This document shows positions 1 to 9,876 of a DNA stretch of 64,000 nt, piece after piece. The position numbers and the translations under genes are program-made. Under the pieces are notes generated by a model. The model was not told the DNA's origin. It searched no databases and worked only from the letters and a program-made list of their open reading frames with translations. Every line of letters begins with the position of its first letter. The first letter of the stretch is position 1. The DNA comes from Trichobilharzia szidati. Its lineage: Eukaryota; Platyhelminthes; Trematoda; Strigeidida; Schistosomatidae. Location: assembly GCA_944472155.2 (NCBI GenBank), contig OX235271.1, positions 86,317,256 through 86,381,255 of the forward strand. Reading direction: 5' to 3'.

Positions 1-225
1 ATATCACACGCTGGAAATGCCACTGAGTTGAATCTGGATGGGAAACCATGATTTGGGCATCTAAGTGTGATATAAAAGAGATCATGTGAAGAGGAACTGA
101 AAGCTTATGAGCCATTGTGGAGCTGGTCAAGATGTCGGGACAGAACATACTGAAATGGAGATGTGCTATTAAACTCATACCCCACTCAGAACTTTAGGGT
201 ACAATAATATTGAAATAATAAGAAT
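1..225 (+). repeat. Diverged 3' end of an SR2-like RTE retrotransposon
   Basis: The stretch aligns by eye with the last ~220 bp of the RTE copies seen elsewhere in the window (for example 62940-63150): the order GTGACAT, GGAGATCGTGTGAAGAGGA, then a degraded version of the final ORF segment ending in the family's terminal motif. It is much more diverged than the other copies and has no open frame. It probably begins outside the window. Confidence 0.5.
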
Positions 226-553
226 AAGAAAGGATTCTCGCAGTCTGCATGATAACAAGAAGTAAATTTATCTGTGCAATCGTGTACGATTCCGAACTTT
301 TACCGATAGTCTCCAATCATTAATTCTTAGAATCAGAAGAACTTCAGTTAGGCTGTTTACACATCCCTATGTGCCTCAAATCAACAGTCAAAGGTTTCAT
401 GGATTGATATCACGTTGTGATTTGACCAGGTTGAACTGCCTACTAAACTGGTCCTGTTTAAACTAATATTGCTCAATGAGGATGGCGGTGTTTCGGTATG
501 TGTAACAGATGTCCTAGCCATCTCAATCACTGCAGTTTTACGAACTAAATAAT
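226..553. other. No gene recognised
   Basis: AT-rich sequence between two RTE remnants. I see no long open frame, tRNA-like head or simple repeat. Confidence 0.5.
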
Positions 554-562
554 TGAATTAAT

Positions 563-1558
563 TATTATTATTGTTCCCTTGGGTTCCTAGTGGAACATAG
601 GGCTTCAACTGCACGCCTCCACTTGCTTCTGTCTTCTGCTGTACTTCTCACCTGCATCCATGTTAATCCATACTGTTTCAACTCCTCTTCACACGATCTC
701 CTTTATGTCACACTTGGACGTCCCACTCGCCGCTTCCCTTTCGGGTTCCACTCGAGGGCTTGACGCGCGATGTCACCCAACGGCCTTCTCAGCGAGTGTC
801 CAATCCATCTCCACTTTCTCATACATATTTGTTGGGCGATTGGTTCCTGTTTTGTTTCTTCCCATAGTTTCTTGTTGATGATTCTTTCCGGCCATCTGAT
901 TTTGAGTATAGAGCCAGCGAAGACAGTTGTTGATAAAGGTCTGCAACAGGCTGTTGGAAATATTCTTTGTGATCCGACTTGATGTTTGTATTGAAAATCC
1001 GAATTTTGTTGTTGATGCTGAGTGACGAAGATTTCCAGATTGGTTTCAGGTTGATGAATGTGTTTCTCGCCTTCCCGATTCTCCATTTGACATCCTCGTC
1101 CGTTCCTCCTGTAGTTGGGACAATGCTCCCTAGATAAGTGAAGTGAATGAAGTAACCTCTTTCAAATCCCTCCCGTTGATGGTGATTGGCGCTGGATGTT
1201 GCTGTTGTTATTGTTGTTGTTGTTGGTTTGTTATTTTCATAACCTCCGTCTTGTCTGTGTTCACCTGGAGTCCTGTCTTCACCGGCTGCTTCTTCGACCA
1301 GTTTGTCGGTTTTCGCTTGCAAGTCTTCGATTTTGTGTGACATCAAACATAAATCATCAACGCGCGAAATCCAGGTCTTCTAGGTTCTTCACGTCGGTCC
1401 AGGATATCCCTGTCTTCTCGTTTCCCACTGTCTGAAGCATAATCCAGTCCACCACAATTAGGAATATCATTGGTGATAATAAGCAATCTTGTCTCACTCC
1501 TGTGTTTACTCTAAACGCCTCGCTGAGTTTTCCGTTGTGGACCACTTGATATGTGCCG
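563..1558 (-). mobile_element. 5'-truncated SR2-like RTE LINE (3' RT end) with TSD
   Basis: On the minus strand the copy starts in the reverse transcriptase just before the GVRQ..LLSP box, continues through the SYLG-type region, and ends with the family C-terminus (WRWIGHSLRR, then GKRRVGRP) and an (AAT)n tail. The frame is broken several times, so the pieces fall in three frames, and the catalytic FADD-type box region is damaged. A 9-bp duplication, TGAATTAAT, flanks it at 554-562 and 1559-1567, as expected for target-primed reverse transcription. It is a dead-on-arrival 5'-truncated insertion and is flanked on both sides by older plus-strand RTE remnants. Confidence 0.85.
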
Positions 1559-1619
1559 TGAATTAATAGCACACTGTAATTATATGCTAAAAATAAACTC
1601 TACTCTACTCCTAAAAAAT

Positions 1620-1865
1620 ATGCAGAGGGGAATGGAGATAGATTAGATAAACGCTAAGGAGACTGATGGGTGATATCACACGCCAATCAGGTCATCGAGT
1701 GGAAACCAGATGAGGAACAATGGATAAAATGTCTAAAGATGACATTGAGGGGATCCAGTAAGGAGGAACTGGCAGCTTATGAGCAGTCCTGGAGGCAGTT
1801 AAAAAGGGATGAAATGGAGATGTGTTGTTGAAGTCCTAAGTTCCACTTGGAACTCAAGGAAACGG
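1620..1865 (+). repeat. Diverged 3' end of an RTE retrotransposon
   Basis: Resembles 1-225 and the 3' ends of the RTE copies: TGATATCACACG, CGAGTGGAAACC, GAGGAACTGGCAGC, then a line matching the last codons and the terminal GGAACTCAAGGAAAC. It has no coding capacity. Confidence 0.5.
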
Positions 1866-2596
1866 TTGTTTCTTTCTTGAGATTATCATCTTTTACTAAT
1901 ACTTTTATCGAATTACTGCAAGACTCAAAAATGATAAATGATTCATGACATTTCAACACAAACTATTCGCTATACTTTCAGTTAAAGAAAAATTACCAGA
2001 CCAAACTTTAGAAAGTAAATTCTTCCATTTTGACAATCGGTTTTCAAAAATTGTACACGCATGTTGATATTTTCAATAGAAAATCCATTAAAACTAATTA
2101 CATCATGAAAGGATGTTCCAGGTAGTCTTCACGTGATACAAGGAATTGTCAAAAATGAAAGGAAGGGATTGAAATTAAGAAAGGGAATTGTTATTACATC
2201 ATAATGGATGTGAAAATAATCAGTCTAGATGCACATAAATTACTTCTTTTTTTAACTCAGATCTGTAGGTATTGTCTGTTTATCTAATTTCTTAGGTGTC
2301 AGTTAATTCATCACCTGGTCAAAAATCAATTACAACTTATGAACACATTAGTGTATAGTTCATTGACCACATATACAACCGAATTCGTGTACATATTTTG
2401 TAATACTGTCTGGCTTGCTTAGTCAGATAAGAGAGAAAATGCGTTAATACGATCTCGCTATCCATGTGGACGTCTACTTTCTCTGGTTAACTGTTCCACA
2501 GTGGTCTATAATACTACAACCGAAATGCTAAAGGGATCTGAATGTACCATTTATACATTAACGAATCGCTGTTATCTGTGGATCTATACTCGATCG
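1866..2596. other. No gene recognised
   Basis: AT-rich, with only short open frames and no recognisable element. Confidence 0.5.
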
Positions 2597-2803
2597 CTGT
2601 CAAGGAACTTAGCCCTAAGTTCCTATTGAAACGAAGATGCTCTGAACCGATAATTACTATTGTATCTTCTCGACTTTAACTCCAAAACACCAGTATTCTT
2701 TGAAGGAAGTTATATTTTTTGGCAATTAAAGTAAAGATTAATACAATTATCGGTTCAGAGCGCCTTCTGTACAATAGGAACTTAGGGATAAGTTCCTTGA
2801 CAG
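2597..2803. repeat. Imperfect inverted repeat, ~58-bp arms
   Basis: Positions 2597-2654 and 2746-2803 are close reverse complements (a shared core is CTGTCAAGGAACTTA, with CTCTGAACCGATAAT at the inner ends), separated by ~91 bp. The right arm lies inside a minus-strand open stretch (2676-2909) that I do not recognise. It could be a hairpin-forming element, a MITE-like remnant or a local inverted duplication. Confidence 0.75.
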
Positions 2804-3589
2804 TTTTTATTCGTATTCTTCCGTCCTCTTCGAACTTGCACACGATCGAACCACTCGCGCCTTCGAGTTGCCCACCGATGGCCACCAGTTCCAGTAAACA
2901 AACGTTCAATGTTCACGTTCATTGACAATCGCTACCACCTGAAATATTGCATACATAGAATCACATTATGTGATCTGTTTGGTACCATAAATGGTAATCA
3001 AGAAAGCAAATTTAAATGCTACTGAATGATATGAATACCGGAAAATCATTCACATAAACCAACAGTATCTCCATGGTCAGACTGAAGTCATTTAAACACC
3101 GATAAGCAGGAAACCCAAGTCCCCGGGTTTCTGTCTATTACCTACGAAAATCAAACATCAAATAATTCTATAGATTATCTTCAGATGTTATATTTGCATG
3201 AGATTCGATTAATTGCTGCTTAAATCACTGACCTGCCAAATTTTGTTTCCATTCATAATATATCTACTGCATTTCATATTGCTTTGACTATCCACCTATG
3301 TTCATGAATCGTTACCTACTCAGACGCACGTTTTCAAAATGGTTTCAACCTACTACAAAGAAGTTTTTGAAAGAAATGGAGGAAAAGTTTCGTGGAGTAA
3401 TGAAGAATCCTTTGAATGGAACAATCTTGCTTCAAGGGATGATGCGTTTTCGACTATTACATCACTCAAATATCTTGCACAAAGGGTTAAATACTATTGA
3501 AATGAAACAAGTTGTTAAAATTCTGTAGTATTGTAAAGGTAAAAACCGAGAGACATGGTAGAGGAATGTGTGTTTGCAATTCGGTATCT
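2804..3589. other. No supported gene; one weak ORF
   Basis: A plus-strand 76-codon frame at 3298-3528 is lysine/arginine rich and is preceded by CTACTCAG, which could serve as a splice acceptor. It matches no family I know and may be chance. Nothing else was seen. Confidence 0.35.
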
Positions 3590-3840
3590 CTATATAGCTA
3601 AATTATGCACATCTTATTTTCAATGCACCATTTGCACAGATCTCCCGTCCTGTGCTGCTTCTCGCCTTCCTTCATACTGTGTTTCTTCATGTTCCTTTCA
3701 CGTCTCCCATGTATCTTCGCAACTCTGTATTGTTTGCTTTCACTGAAACCAAATCTATCTATCTCCCTGCTATTTGATGTATTTATGCTGATGGGTGTCT
3801 CTTTATATACTACTGATAAATCCTATCAGTAGCACACACC
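3590..3840 (+). repeat. Dispersed repeat, copy 1, ending in a hairpin
   Basis: Closely related to 12035-12281 on the opposite strand. Both contain AGATCTCCCGTCC, a TTTGATGT.TTTATGCT block and a terminal hairpin. In this copy the hairpin is CTACTGATA-AATCC-TATCAGTAG (about 3810-3832). The hydrophobic, leucine/phenylalanine-rich frames over it are a by-product of its pyrimidine-rich strand. The element class is not identified. Confidence 0.6.
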
Positions 3841-4009
3841 ACACAGTGTTTAAAACAAACTTATGGAATATAGGTTTCTTCAACAAGTGATATTAGTTAG
3901 AGAATCACGGAGCAATGAAAAGCTGTTACGTTCTAGTTTCAGACTTCCCATAAATGAGAACTTAGAGGCCCCACAATATGACGAATGGACTACCCTGTAG
4001 ACCATTCAG

Positions 4010-4200
4010 CCAATGGGCTAGAATCCAATCACCGGTGAATTCTAATTACTGTCAACTTGTGATATAGCACTGCCGTCGTTAATGTGTACTGATGATGAGT
4101 CCCAAATGAAGATGAAACAGCTGTTCAGTATTCGTTGGCCTTCAATCACCACCAACGAGGTCAATCAATGTCACCGATTAGAATCTGTGTTCAAAATTTA
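4010..4200 (+). mobile_element. Degenerate SINE-B copy with hammerhead-like motif
   Basis: The tRNA-like head is decayed, but the tail block GTACTGATGATGAGTCCC...GATGAAACAGCTGTTCAGTA is present at 4086-4130. It is recognisable from the better copies at 56042-56087 and 58783-58827. Confidence 0.6.
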
Positions 4201-4687
4201 TAATGAAACTTACATTGAGATAAAAATTATTCAGAACATGTAAATTTTTATACTGCAGTGGTTAGGTGAATTTGAATTTTGATATATGAATTAGAAAATG
4301 TCTATAATAGTGATAATAAGATTAAGGAATAAAGCTGTTAATTATAATAATCACGTAATGCAAGTGTTTATATAACCTAATTTAATCTAATCCTCAATTA
4401 ATTACATGATAATTTAAATCGTGTCACAGAGTAAAAATATAAACGGAATGATCACAATGGTCAATAAGTATTCTGTGTCGAATACTTTACAAAGCAATAT
4501 TGGCTGAAGAAATGTCAAAAATCAGTGAACACTGGACTCCTGTTTAATTTTGGTTTTCAGTGATTCTCTAACTGATGTAATTTCGTGAAGAAATGTACTT
4601 TGAAATGAATCCAAAACCCCACTAAATCCAAAGGAAATACTTATTTATATGAACTAAACATTAGCATTAGTTTAAGTCAGTTATTAA
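4201..4687. other. No gene recognised
   Basis: AT-rich, no long open frame and no element identified. Confidence 0.5.
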
Positions 4688-4872
4688 ATAGTTGGAGGCA
4701 GTCGGCAGGAAGCCTCGGACCTAGGTTTCGTGCCATTTGGAACTCGTCAGCAAGACTTATCTGAAACCTTGGGGGAACACATGTCCCTTCTGAGATTTGA
4801 ACCCGTGTCACTCAGTGAAAACTGCAGTCAGAGACGTTACCACTGAGCTATTCGGGCTTACGATTGATCTTC
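4688..4872 (-). mobile_element. tRNA-headed SINE-C copy (C1)
   Basis: Read on the minus strand, it opens with a tRNA-like head: an A-box-like TAGCTCAGTGGTAA and a B-box-like GGGTTCAAATC. A linker and the hammerhead at 4710-4758 follow, and it ends in the shared CTTCCTGCCGA...GCCTCCAAC block. Other copies are at 12485-12695, 51815-52003 and 63745-63915. Internal pol III promoter boxes suggest transcription by RNA polymerase III (inference). Confidence 0.75.
4710..4758 (-). ncRNA. Hammerhead ribozyme motif (best-preserved copy)
   Basis: On the minus strand the order is stem I strand AAGTCTTG (4758-4751), core CTGACGA matching CUGANGA, stem II TTCC-AAAT-GGCA closed by G-C (one U.C mismatch), GAAA (from 4729), stem III palindrome ACCTAGGT, the predicted cleavage-site GTC, then CGAGGCTT (4717-4710), which pairs with the first strand over 8 bp allowing two G.U pairs. 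The very short stem III is typical of schistosome SM-alpha-type hammerheads. Activity is not shown by sequence. Confidence 0.7.
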
Positions 4873-4888
4873 TGTGGGACTGTATTGG

Positions 4889-5203
4889 ATACTTTGATTG
4901 GACACTAGTCAATAACTAGTGTGATATGTCTGGTCATTTCTTTGGTGCGGACTGAAGTCAATCAGTAAATTCTATCAGTCTTTCTAAAGTGTGCCATCTA
5001 GCGCGCAACCTAGGTCCACGTCTTCCTTTGGTCGATCGCCTCCAACCATCTAATATCATCAAATCAATGTACACCGTGATGGCGAGCTACCTAGAATGGT
5101 GGCCACATTGCAATCCCGACTGATAAAATTCAGTCTGTACCGAAGAAAGGACTAGACACATCACACTAGTTATTGACTAGTGTCCAATCAAAGTTAAGTC
5201 AGT
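4889..5203. repeat. Inverted repeat of the SINE-C tail and a partial plus-strand copy
   Basis: The block around CACTAGTCAATAACTAGTG (about 4905-4925) recurs inverted at about 5172-5192, and the adjoining GTGCGGACTGA / TCAGTCTGTACC segments are inverted too. Between them, about 5005-5195 reads as the 3' part of a plus-strand SINE-C: a hammerhead 3' half (AACCTAGGTCCACG), then GCCTCCAACCATCTAA. Two copies therefore sit head to head, or parts of tandem units are rearranged. Confidence 0.6.
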
Positions 5204-5219
5204 TATTTTCCCTTAGGTT

Positions 5220-5480
5220 GACTGAACCGAAATGTTCGACCTCTGCGCGGATGCTTCGACGATGTCTCAGGATTAGCATGATGTTATTTGATGGATGATT
5301 ACTAGCAGTGGAATCCATGATGATCATTTCGTCCTATTCCGGACTCGTCGTTTGGATATATCTGCATTTCTCAGTGAATGATAGTGTTGCGACCATACCC
5401 ATTGTTTCAAACGCCAAAGTGTTATAGACTAGATCTCTTCAGCTACGAGTTACGCCAACAGAATCTGTTATGTACCAACA
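5220..5480 (-). mobile_element. SM-alpha-like SINE, minus strand
   Basis: Contains the conserved 3' block GGATTCCACTGCTAGT (minus strand) directly after a hammerhead-like motif, as at 9180-9347 and 9348-9490. The tRNA-like head lies toward 5480 and is poorly preserved. Confidence 0.6.
5313..5357 (-). ncRNA. Hammerhead-like motif, SM-alpha type
   Basis: Minus-strand ATCCA, degenerate core ACGACGAG (first core base changed), stem II TCC-GGAAT-AGGA, CGAA, palindromic stem III ATGATCAT, C, then TGGAT closing stem I. The stem III sequence differs from other copies yet is still self-complementary. The changed core base probably reduces or abolishes cleavage. Confidence 0.55.
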
Positions 5481-5542
5481 GTATGGTTGTAATATGCTCT
5501 TAATTCGTGTTAATATGAAGATCTGTTGACTGATTCTATCTT

Positions 5543-5561
5543 ATATATATATATATATATG
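5543..5561. repeat. (AT)n microsatellite
   Basis: An uninterrupted alternating TA/AT run of about 18 bases. Confidence 0.85.
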
Positions 5562-5720
5562 ATCCTATTATCATGACTATTTGAAATGTTAACGCGAGAC
5601 AGTAAAAGCTGTCTACTAAATGGCCTGTCTTCTTCCTTTCTTGCATCACGTGTCAGTGGTTCTGTGCTATGGTGGTTGTCGTTGTGATTAGTGATTAGAG
5701 CAACCGGCTTGCAAATCTAC

Positions 5721-6249
5721 TGTGGTGAGAGCTGTCTACTAGCCAAATTGGTAGACAGTAATTTACGTCAATGTTTACGTTCTCAAGATTTGTCGTGAGA
5801 AAATATGAACAAAGACTGATTTTTATTTATTTATTTTTTTGATTTACAGCTTGATTCCACACCGTATTTTCAGTACAAGTGTGGAATTTTCAGCATGGAT
5901 ATCGGTAGCCCAAATTCAGGCCGACCATAGATATCGGGTGTGCGCCGGCAGGGGATCGAACCCCGGACCATGTGCATGGTCGGCGAGAGTCCTAACCACT
6001 GTGCCACCGACGCACAAAACCGACCACAGCAGACTTTGCGTAGGCGGATACAGTTAACATATAGATGATCTGACATTCAAGAAATAGTCACAAAGAGATG
6101 AAAGATTAACTTTAAGTGAGAAACAACCAATCAGAAGACTGTGTTTGTTTGCTTAACTAAACTATAATAATGTACATGAAAATATATAAATATGCTTTGA
6201 TTTCCTTAATGAACGATCTGTTGCTTGGCCCTTGTCTTCTGTTGTTACA
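5721..6249 (+). mobile_element. Solo LTR carrying a SINE-A insertion
   Basis: Begins TGTGGTGAGAG and ends TTGTTACA, bounded by a 4-bp duplication CTAC at 5717-5720 and 6250-6253. It contains an ACCAATCA (CCAAT-like) box near 6128 and a TATATAAATA box near 6185. The same sequence without the SINE occurs at 11501-11784 on the minus strand, also with its own TSD. No internal region adjoins it, so it is read as a solo LTR of an unidentified LTR retrotransposon. Confidence 0.65.
5841..6015 (-). mobile_element. tRNA-headed SINE-A (A1)
   Basis: On the minus strand it starts with a cloverleaf-like head (acceptor TGCGTCGG, later pairing with CCGACGCA; B-box GGGGTTCGATCCCC) and ends in the family tail CTGAAAATTCCAC...GGTGTGGAATCAAGCTG. 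It lies inside the LTR at 5721-6249, so it inserted after that LTR did. Confidence 0.8.
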
Positions 6250-6394
6250 CTACTAGTTGGGAAGTTCTTTAACGCAAGAGACTCGTAAACTATTGAACTG
6301 TATTGACAGTCATATCAGAACCCGAATTGATCTACGGGAAAAACAAAACTGTCCTAAACAAATAATATTTGATACCCGTTACGCAATAGACTGC

Positions 6395-6570
6395 TATCTT
6401 AGCCCAAGTAGTCTAGCCGACAACGCTTAAGCATTTATAAACGACGGGTAATGGGTTCGGGTTTCCGTGGGAACAAGATCACTCTCTGAGGGATTGTAGG
6501 TACGTCCATCTGACGGGTCTAGAATACACCGAATTGAGCATCTTGGATTCCACTGCTAGTCTGTATCCAC
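6395..6570 (+). mobile_element. Degenerate SM-alpha-like SINE
   Basis: The head has an A-box-like TAGCCCAAGTAGTCTAGCC and a B-box-like GGGTTCGGGTTTC. A damaged hammerhead (about 6504-6550, CTGACGGG core) follows, then the conserved TTGGATTCCACTGCTAGT end. Confidence 0.65.
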
Positions 6571-7095
6571 AAAATAACATTTTTACTAATTATTACTTGA
6601 AATATGTGAAAATGATACATATTTTTATTAGAATGTGTTAAAATTCATAAAATCACTCATTTAAACATGAAATGTAAACGTGCACTTTGAAAAATTTTGC
6701 CATGACAAGACACATTAAAAGATCTAAGTATATATTGGCATATTTGCTAAGCCATACAAGCATCCATCACATAGGATTATGAGATTATGAAATAGAATTT
6801 TGACGTGTTTTAAGTGTCCATCAACTCATTCTAAGCCTTTGTTGTATATACTAAAATCGGTTGGTCAACAAGTATTTAAAAGCAGATCAGTGAAGTTCAT
6901 GGGTAATCTGAGGTATTATTAATCTGAATTTAATCGCCTGTTGTTTTATTAATATAAACAAAAGTGGATAAGAACAAAATCAGATGGAGACTTGGTCAAG
7001 TGCTTATTGAAAAAGATTTATAGTATTTGTACAACTTATGGCGAAAATAAAATATTAATAAATACACTAGTCATATTAATATATATGTAAAAGTA
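6571..7095. other. No gene recognised
   Basis: AT-rich; no open frame or element recognised. Confidence 0.5.
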
Positions 7096-7099
7096 GTAG

Positions 7100-8530
7100 T
7101 AGTAAGTAATTCCATATTAATTCGTTTATTAGATGTATCACACAGTGAAACAGTATTATTTACTGGATGACAAGGTTTCGACCAAAATTTATTATTGTTC
7201 ATAATCATCTCATCAACTATAATCACACGGCTTTGAGACTCGAGTTTTATAGTTTCCTTTGTCCTCTCCTATTTGTCGTCGTTGGGGTAGTAGAATTTTC
7301 CAGATATCTGGGACAGGTGTTGAATCATTCCTATTACACATATTTGCAGTTGATTCGATAAACAAAGCTTCTGTTATCAATCTCTCCCTCCACCCTGTGA
7401 CATTAGGTTTTAAAACTGTCATCTTATTCCATCCATCCTATTGTATGGTTATGTGCACTTGCATGTAGTGAGTGGTATAGCTGAAGTATTCTCTAGATTT
7501 CTTATCTTATTTGGGTCAACTAATCTAGATTCTGCTAGGTTTTTATGCTGGGCTAGTCTGATTGACTGAGCCCTGTTCTACTACTTTGACCTGTTCTACT
7601 ACTCCACAGGATCCTTTAACCGATAAAGCTTGTTTCTAATTGAGTTTGTGGGTGGTTTGAATGCCAGTCACTTTTATTCCTACTTGCCTTGTTAAGAATT
7701 CTGCCTAAGGTTTCCGAGGTTCCTTCCTTGTATGGAGTTACTACTGATGATTTAGATTCCTTATTGTTGGTGTTGTCTTGCGCATGTTTGACATGCACGT
7801 CGTCATTAATATCACTATTATTATTATTATCACTTTTATCATTATCATTATTATTGTTATTATCCCTATCGCTACTATCATTATTTATTTTATCTTTACA
7901 TTTCCCTACATATTTCCTGACTATTTTATCAGAGTAATTATTAAGTTTCTAGGCTTCTCTTATATGTCTCACTTCTTGTCTTAGATTTTCCTTGGTACTA
8001 CTTAGTTTTTTCGCTCTGTCACTTAAACATTTCATTAATCCCATTTTTGCTGACATAAGAAGGGATGATCGGAAGTCTAAATATCTGTTTGAATGTGTGG
8101 GTTTCCTGTAAACACTAGTGTTTAACTTCCCATCTTCTTTCCCTTTTACGTTGAAATCTAACATTGGTAGCTCCCCTTCCTGACTTTCCAATTCATAAGT
8201 GAATTGAACTGCCTCCACCTTTGAGTTAATGTGTTCAAAAAATCTATCTATATCCTGTGTTCTAAGTACAGTGAATGCGTTGTTTACACACGTCCACCAT
8301 TCTTTTGGTGAACGTTTCAATCTCTATGTTTTCCCACCTATCCATGAATACTACTACCCCTACGACAAATAGGAGAGGACAAAGAAAAGTATAAAACCCA
8401 AGTTTCGAAGTCGTGTGATTATAATTGATATGATTATGAACAATAATAAATTGTGTTCGAAACGTCATCCAGTAAATCATACTGTAGTTTCACTGTGTGA
8501 TACATCTAATAAACAAACTAATATGGAATA
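7100..8530 (-). mobile_element. Penelope-like element remnant with inverted terminal repeats
   Basis: A minus-strand frame at 7949-8320 holds the RT thumb region typical of PLEs: VYRKPTHSNRYLDF, then the RQEVRHIREA stretch. Further down (7798-7616) is the linker TPYKEGTSETLGRILNKA, and the GIY-YIG-side tail follows (7422-7213, RLITEALFIES). The upstream RT palm and N-terminus are missing. A ~200-bp sequence occurs at 7110-7312 and, inverted, at 8335-8528. These look like the element's terminal repeats in inverted orientation, a known PLE arrangement. Confidence 0.8.
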
Positions 8531-8869
8531 CAGTAGTCAAAAAAATGAGTATTCTTCGAGTGAGTTTGAAAATCTACAGTTTATTCCATCCCTAAGAAAG
8601 TTATCTTCATCAAGTTAGCATAAAATGGAGAATTAAATGGTAGGATTTTAAGATAGAGGTTATTAAATCAGGTCATCAGCAGAAATAACACTATTCAGTC
8701 CAGTATATAATTGCTGGAAAAGCCAAAACATGCTATACAACCTCCTACATTGCACAATGTGAATATTTCACATCCCATACATGTTTGCGTGTAGTCAAAC
8801 ATAACTAGGGAGGAGTAATCACTCTCTGCATATTAGGGTAGGAAAACATATACACAAATGACTTGAAAA

Positions 8870-9060
8870 ACAAATGAACTGTGAAACCTCGATAAACGCA
8901 GGTGGTAGATTGTCAAACTCATCTATAGCAAAACACTTTATTGATATGAAACATGAGATCGATTTCAAGACAGCTTTCTAGATTATTCATTTTAAAAAGT
9001 CCGGAACACCTACTGTAATATGTTTAGGCGACAGATATTCGTAAACCTAAGGCCACCTCC
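8870..9060 (+). mobile_element. Penelope-like element 3' coding tail
   Basis: The degraded plus-strand frame matches the GIY-YIG-side tail at 51500-51665: the order SxAKHFIDMKH is shared with SLAKHLIDMNH, and both are followed by a short basic end. It has stops and frameshifts. Confidence 0.6.
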
Positions 9061-9179
9061 CTGTATGTACAATTTATTATTACTGTTAACCTACCTTGGT
9101 ATTCTATAATTGATTATATTACTATAAGTAGTGTAAATTTTTATCCTTAGTAATCGTATTTAGTTGAATTTTAGATTTT

Positions 9180-9347
9180 ACCGTCGATTGATTGAACCGA
9201 AGTGCTCGGTCTCAGGTTGACATGTCGGCTTCTTGTGCAGATGCTTCGACAATTTCTGGGCATGTAATTAGAATTGAATTGGTGGTTGGTGAATAGCAGT
9301 GGAATCTAGGAAGCGTAGTTCGTCCTATTCGGGACTCGTCGGCTGGC
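9180..9347 (-). mobile_element. SM-alpha-like SINE, minus strand
   Basis: Carries the minus-strand block AGATTCCACTGCTATTCACC preceded by a hammerhead-like motif at about 9302-9347 (CCGACGAG core, TCCC-GAAT-AGGA stem II, CGAAC). Stem III is degraded. It is adjacent, in opposite orientation, to the next copy. Confidence 0.6.
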
Positions 9348-9490
9348 GTTTGAAACTATGGGCACTTGGTTCGAGCCTCGGTGGGAACACCATCCCTCAC
9401 TGGGGAATGCAGGCACATCCAGATGACGAGTTCCAAATAGGACGAAATGCGCGTTGTCCTGGATTCCACTGCTAGTCACCATGCAACAAT
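9348..9490 (+). mobile_element. SM-alpha-like SINE, plus strand
   Basis: The B-box-like GGTTCGAGCCTCGG is followed by a hammerhead-like unit and CTGGATTCCACTGCTAGTCACC. The layout is that known for SM-alpha in schistosomes: a pol III-type head and a 3' hammerhead. Confidence 0.7.
9418..9465 (+). ncRNA. Hammerhead ribozyme motif, SM-alpha type
   Basis: ATCCAG and CTGGAT form stem I. Between them are the core ATGACGAG (one base off CUGANGAG), stem II TTCC-AAAT-AGGA, CGAAA and a partly decayed palindromic stem III (TGCGCGTTGTC). Probably weak or inactive because of the core change. Confidence 0.65.
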
Positions 9491-9644
9491 TAAATTGTTA
9501 GTAATCTTAGATCTGTGGAGTCTGGAACAATATGATTGTGCGGTTTCTTGTTAGATGTTAAAAATAGAAACATTACACATAATTTTTGTTTAAAACGATT
9601 CATTGTAAAATATACATAACTTTGAAGTACAACCTAAAATGCAG

Positions 9645-9876
9645 TGTGCTGTTCGACGCTTCATCTCCTCGCCAGTCCATACTGTCTACTTTCTTTACTA
9701 CTAACTGTGTTGTATACTTTGAATTTTGCACGAACCTCTCATCTTCATCTGAAGACTATTCTACAACCGGTACACAGTTTCAACTAGTAAACACGACTGC
9801 ACCAGTGAACACTTCTGTGGATTATACTAAGAACTTGGAGCAGTGCACTTTAACTGTATCACAAAGTAACCATTAA
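9645..9876 (+). CDS. Possible terminal exon of an unknown host gene
   Basis: Starting after a potential acceptor (AAAATGCAG at 9636-9644), the frame runs about 77 codons to a stop at 9876. It encodes a serine/threonine-rich C-terminus (SSSSEDYSTTGTQF, TTAPVNTSVDYT) and matches no retroelement in the window. AATAAA-type signals follow at about 10093 and 10110. No upstream exons were identified, so this is a hypothesis only. Confidence 0.25.

Noticed and set aside
1143..1340. Cysteine-rich plus-strand peptide (CCCCYCCCC)
   Set aside because: It is the complement of a glutamine/threonine run in the minus-strand RTE sequence.
3298..3528. 76-codon ORF as a real gene
   Set aside because: No family match, no clear splice donor, length within chance for AT-rich sequence. 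Left as a weak remark only.
7778..7984. Isoleucine- and leucine-rich plus-strand membrane-like ORFs
   Set aside because: They read the ATT/TTA-rich antisense of the PLE linker; no signal or family features.
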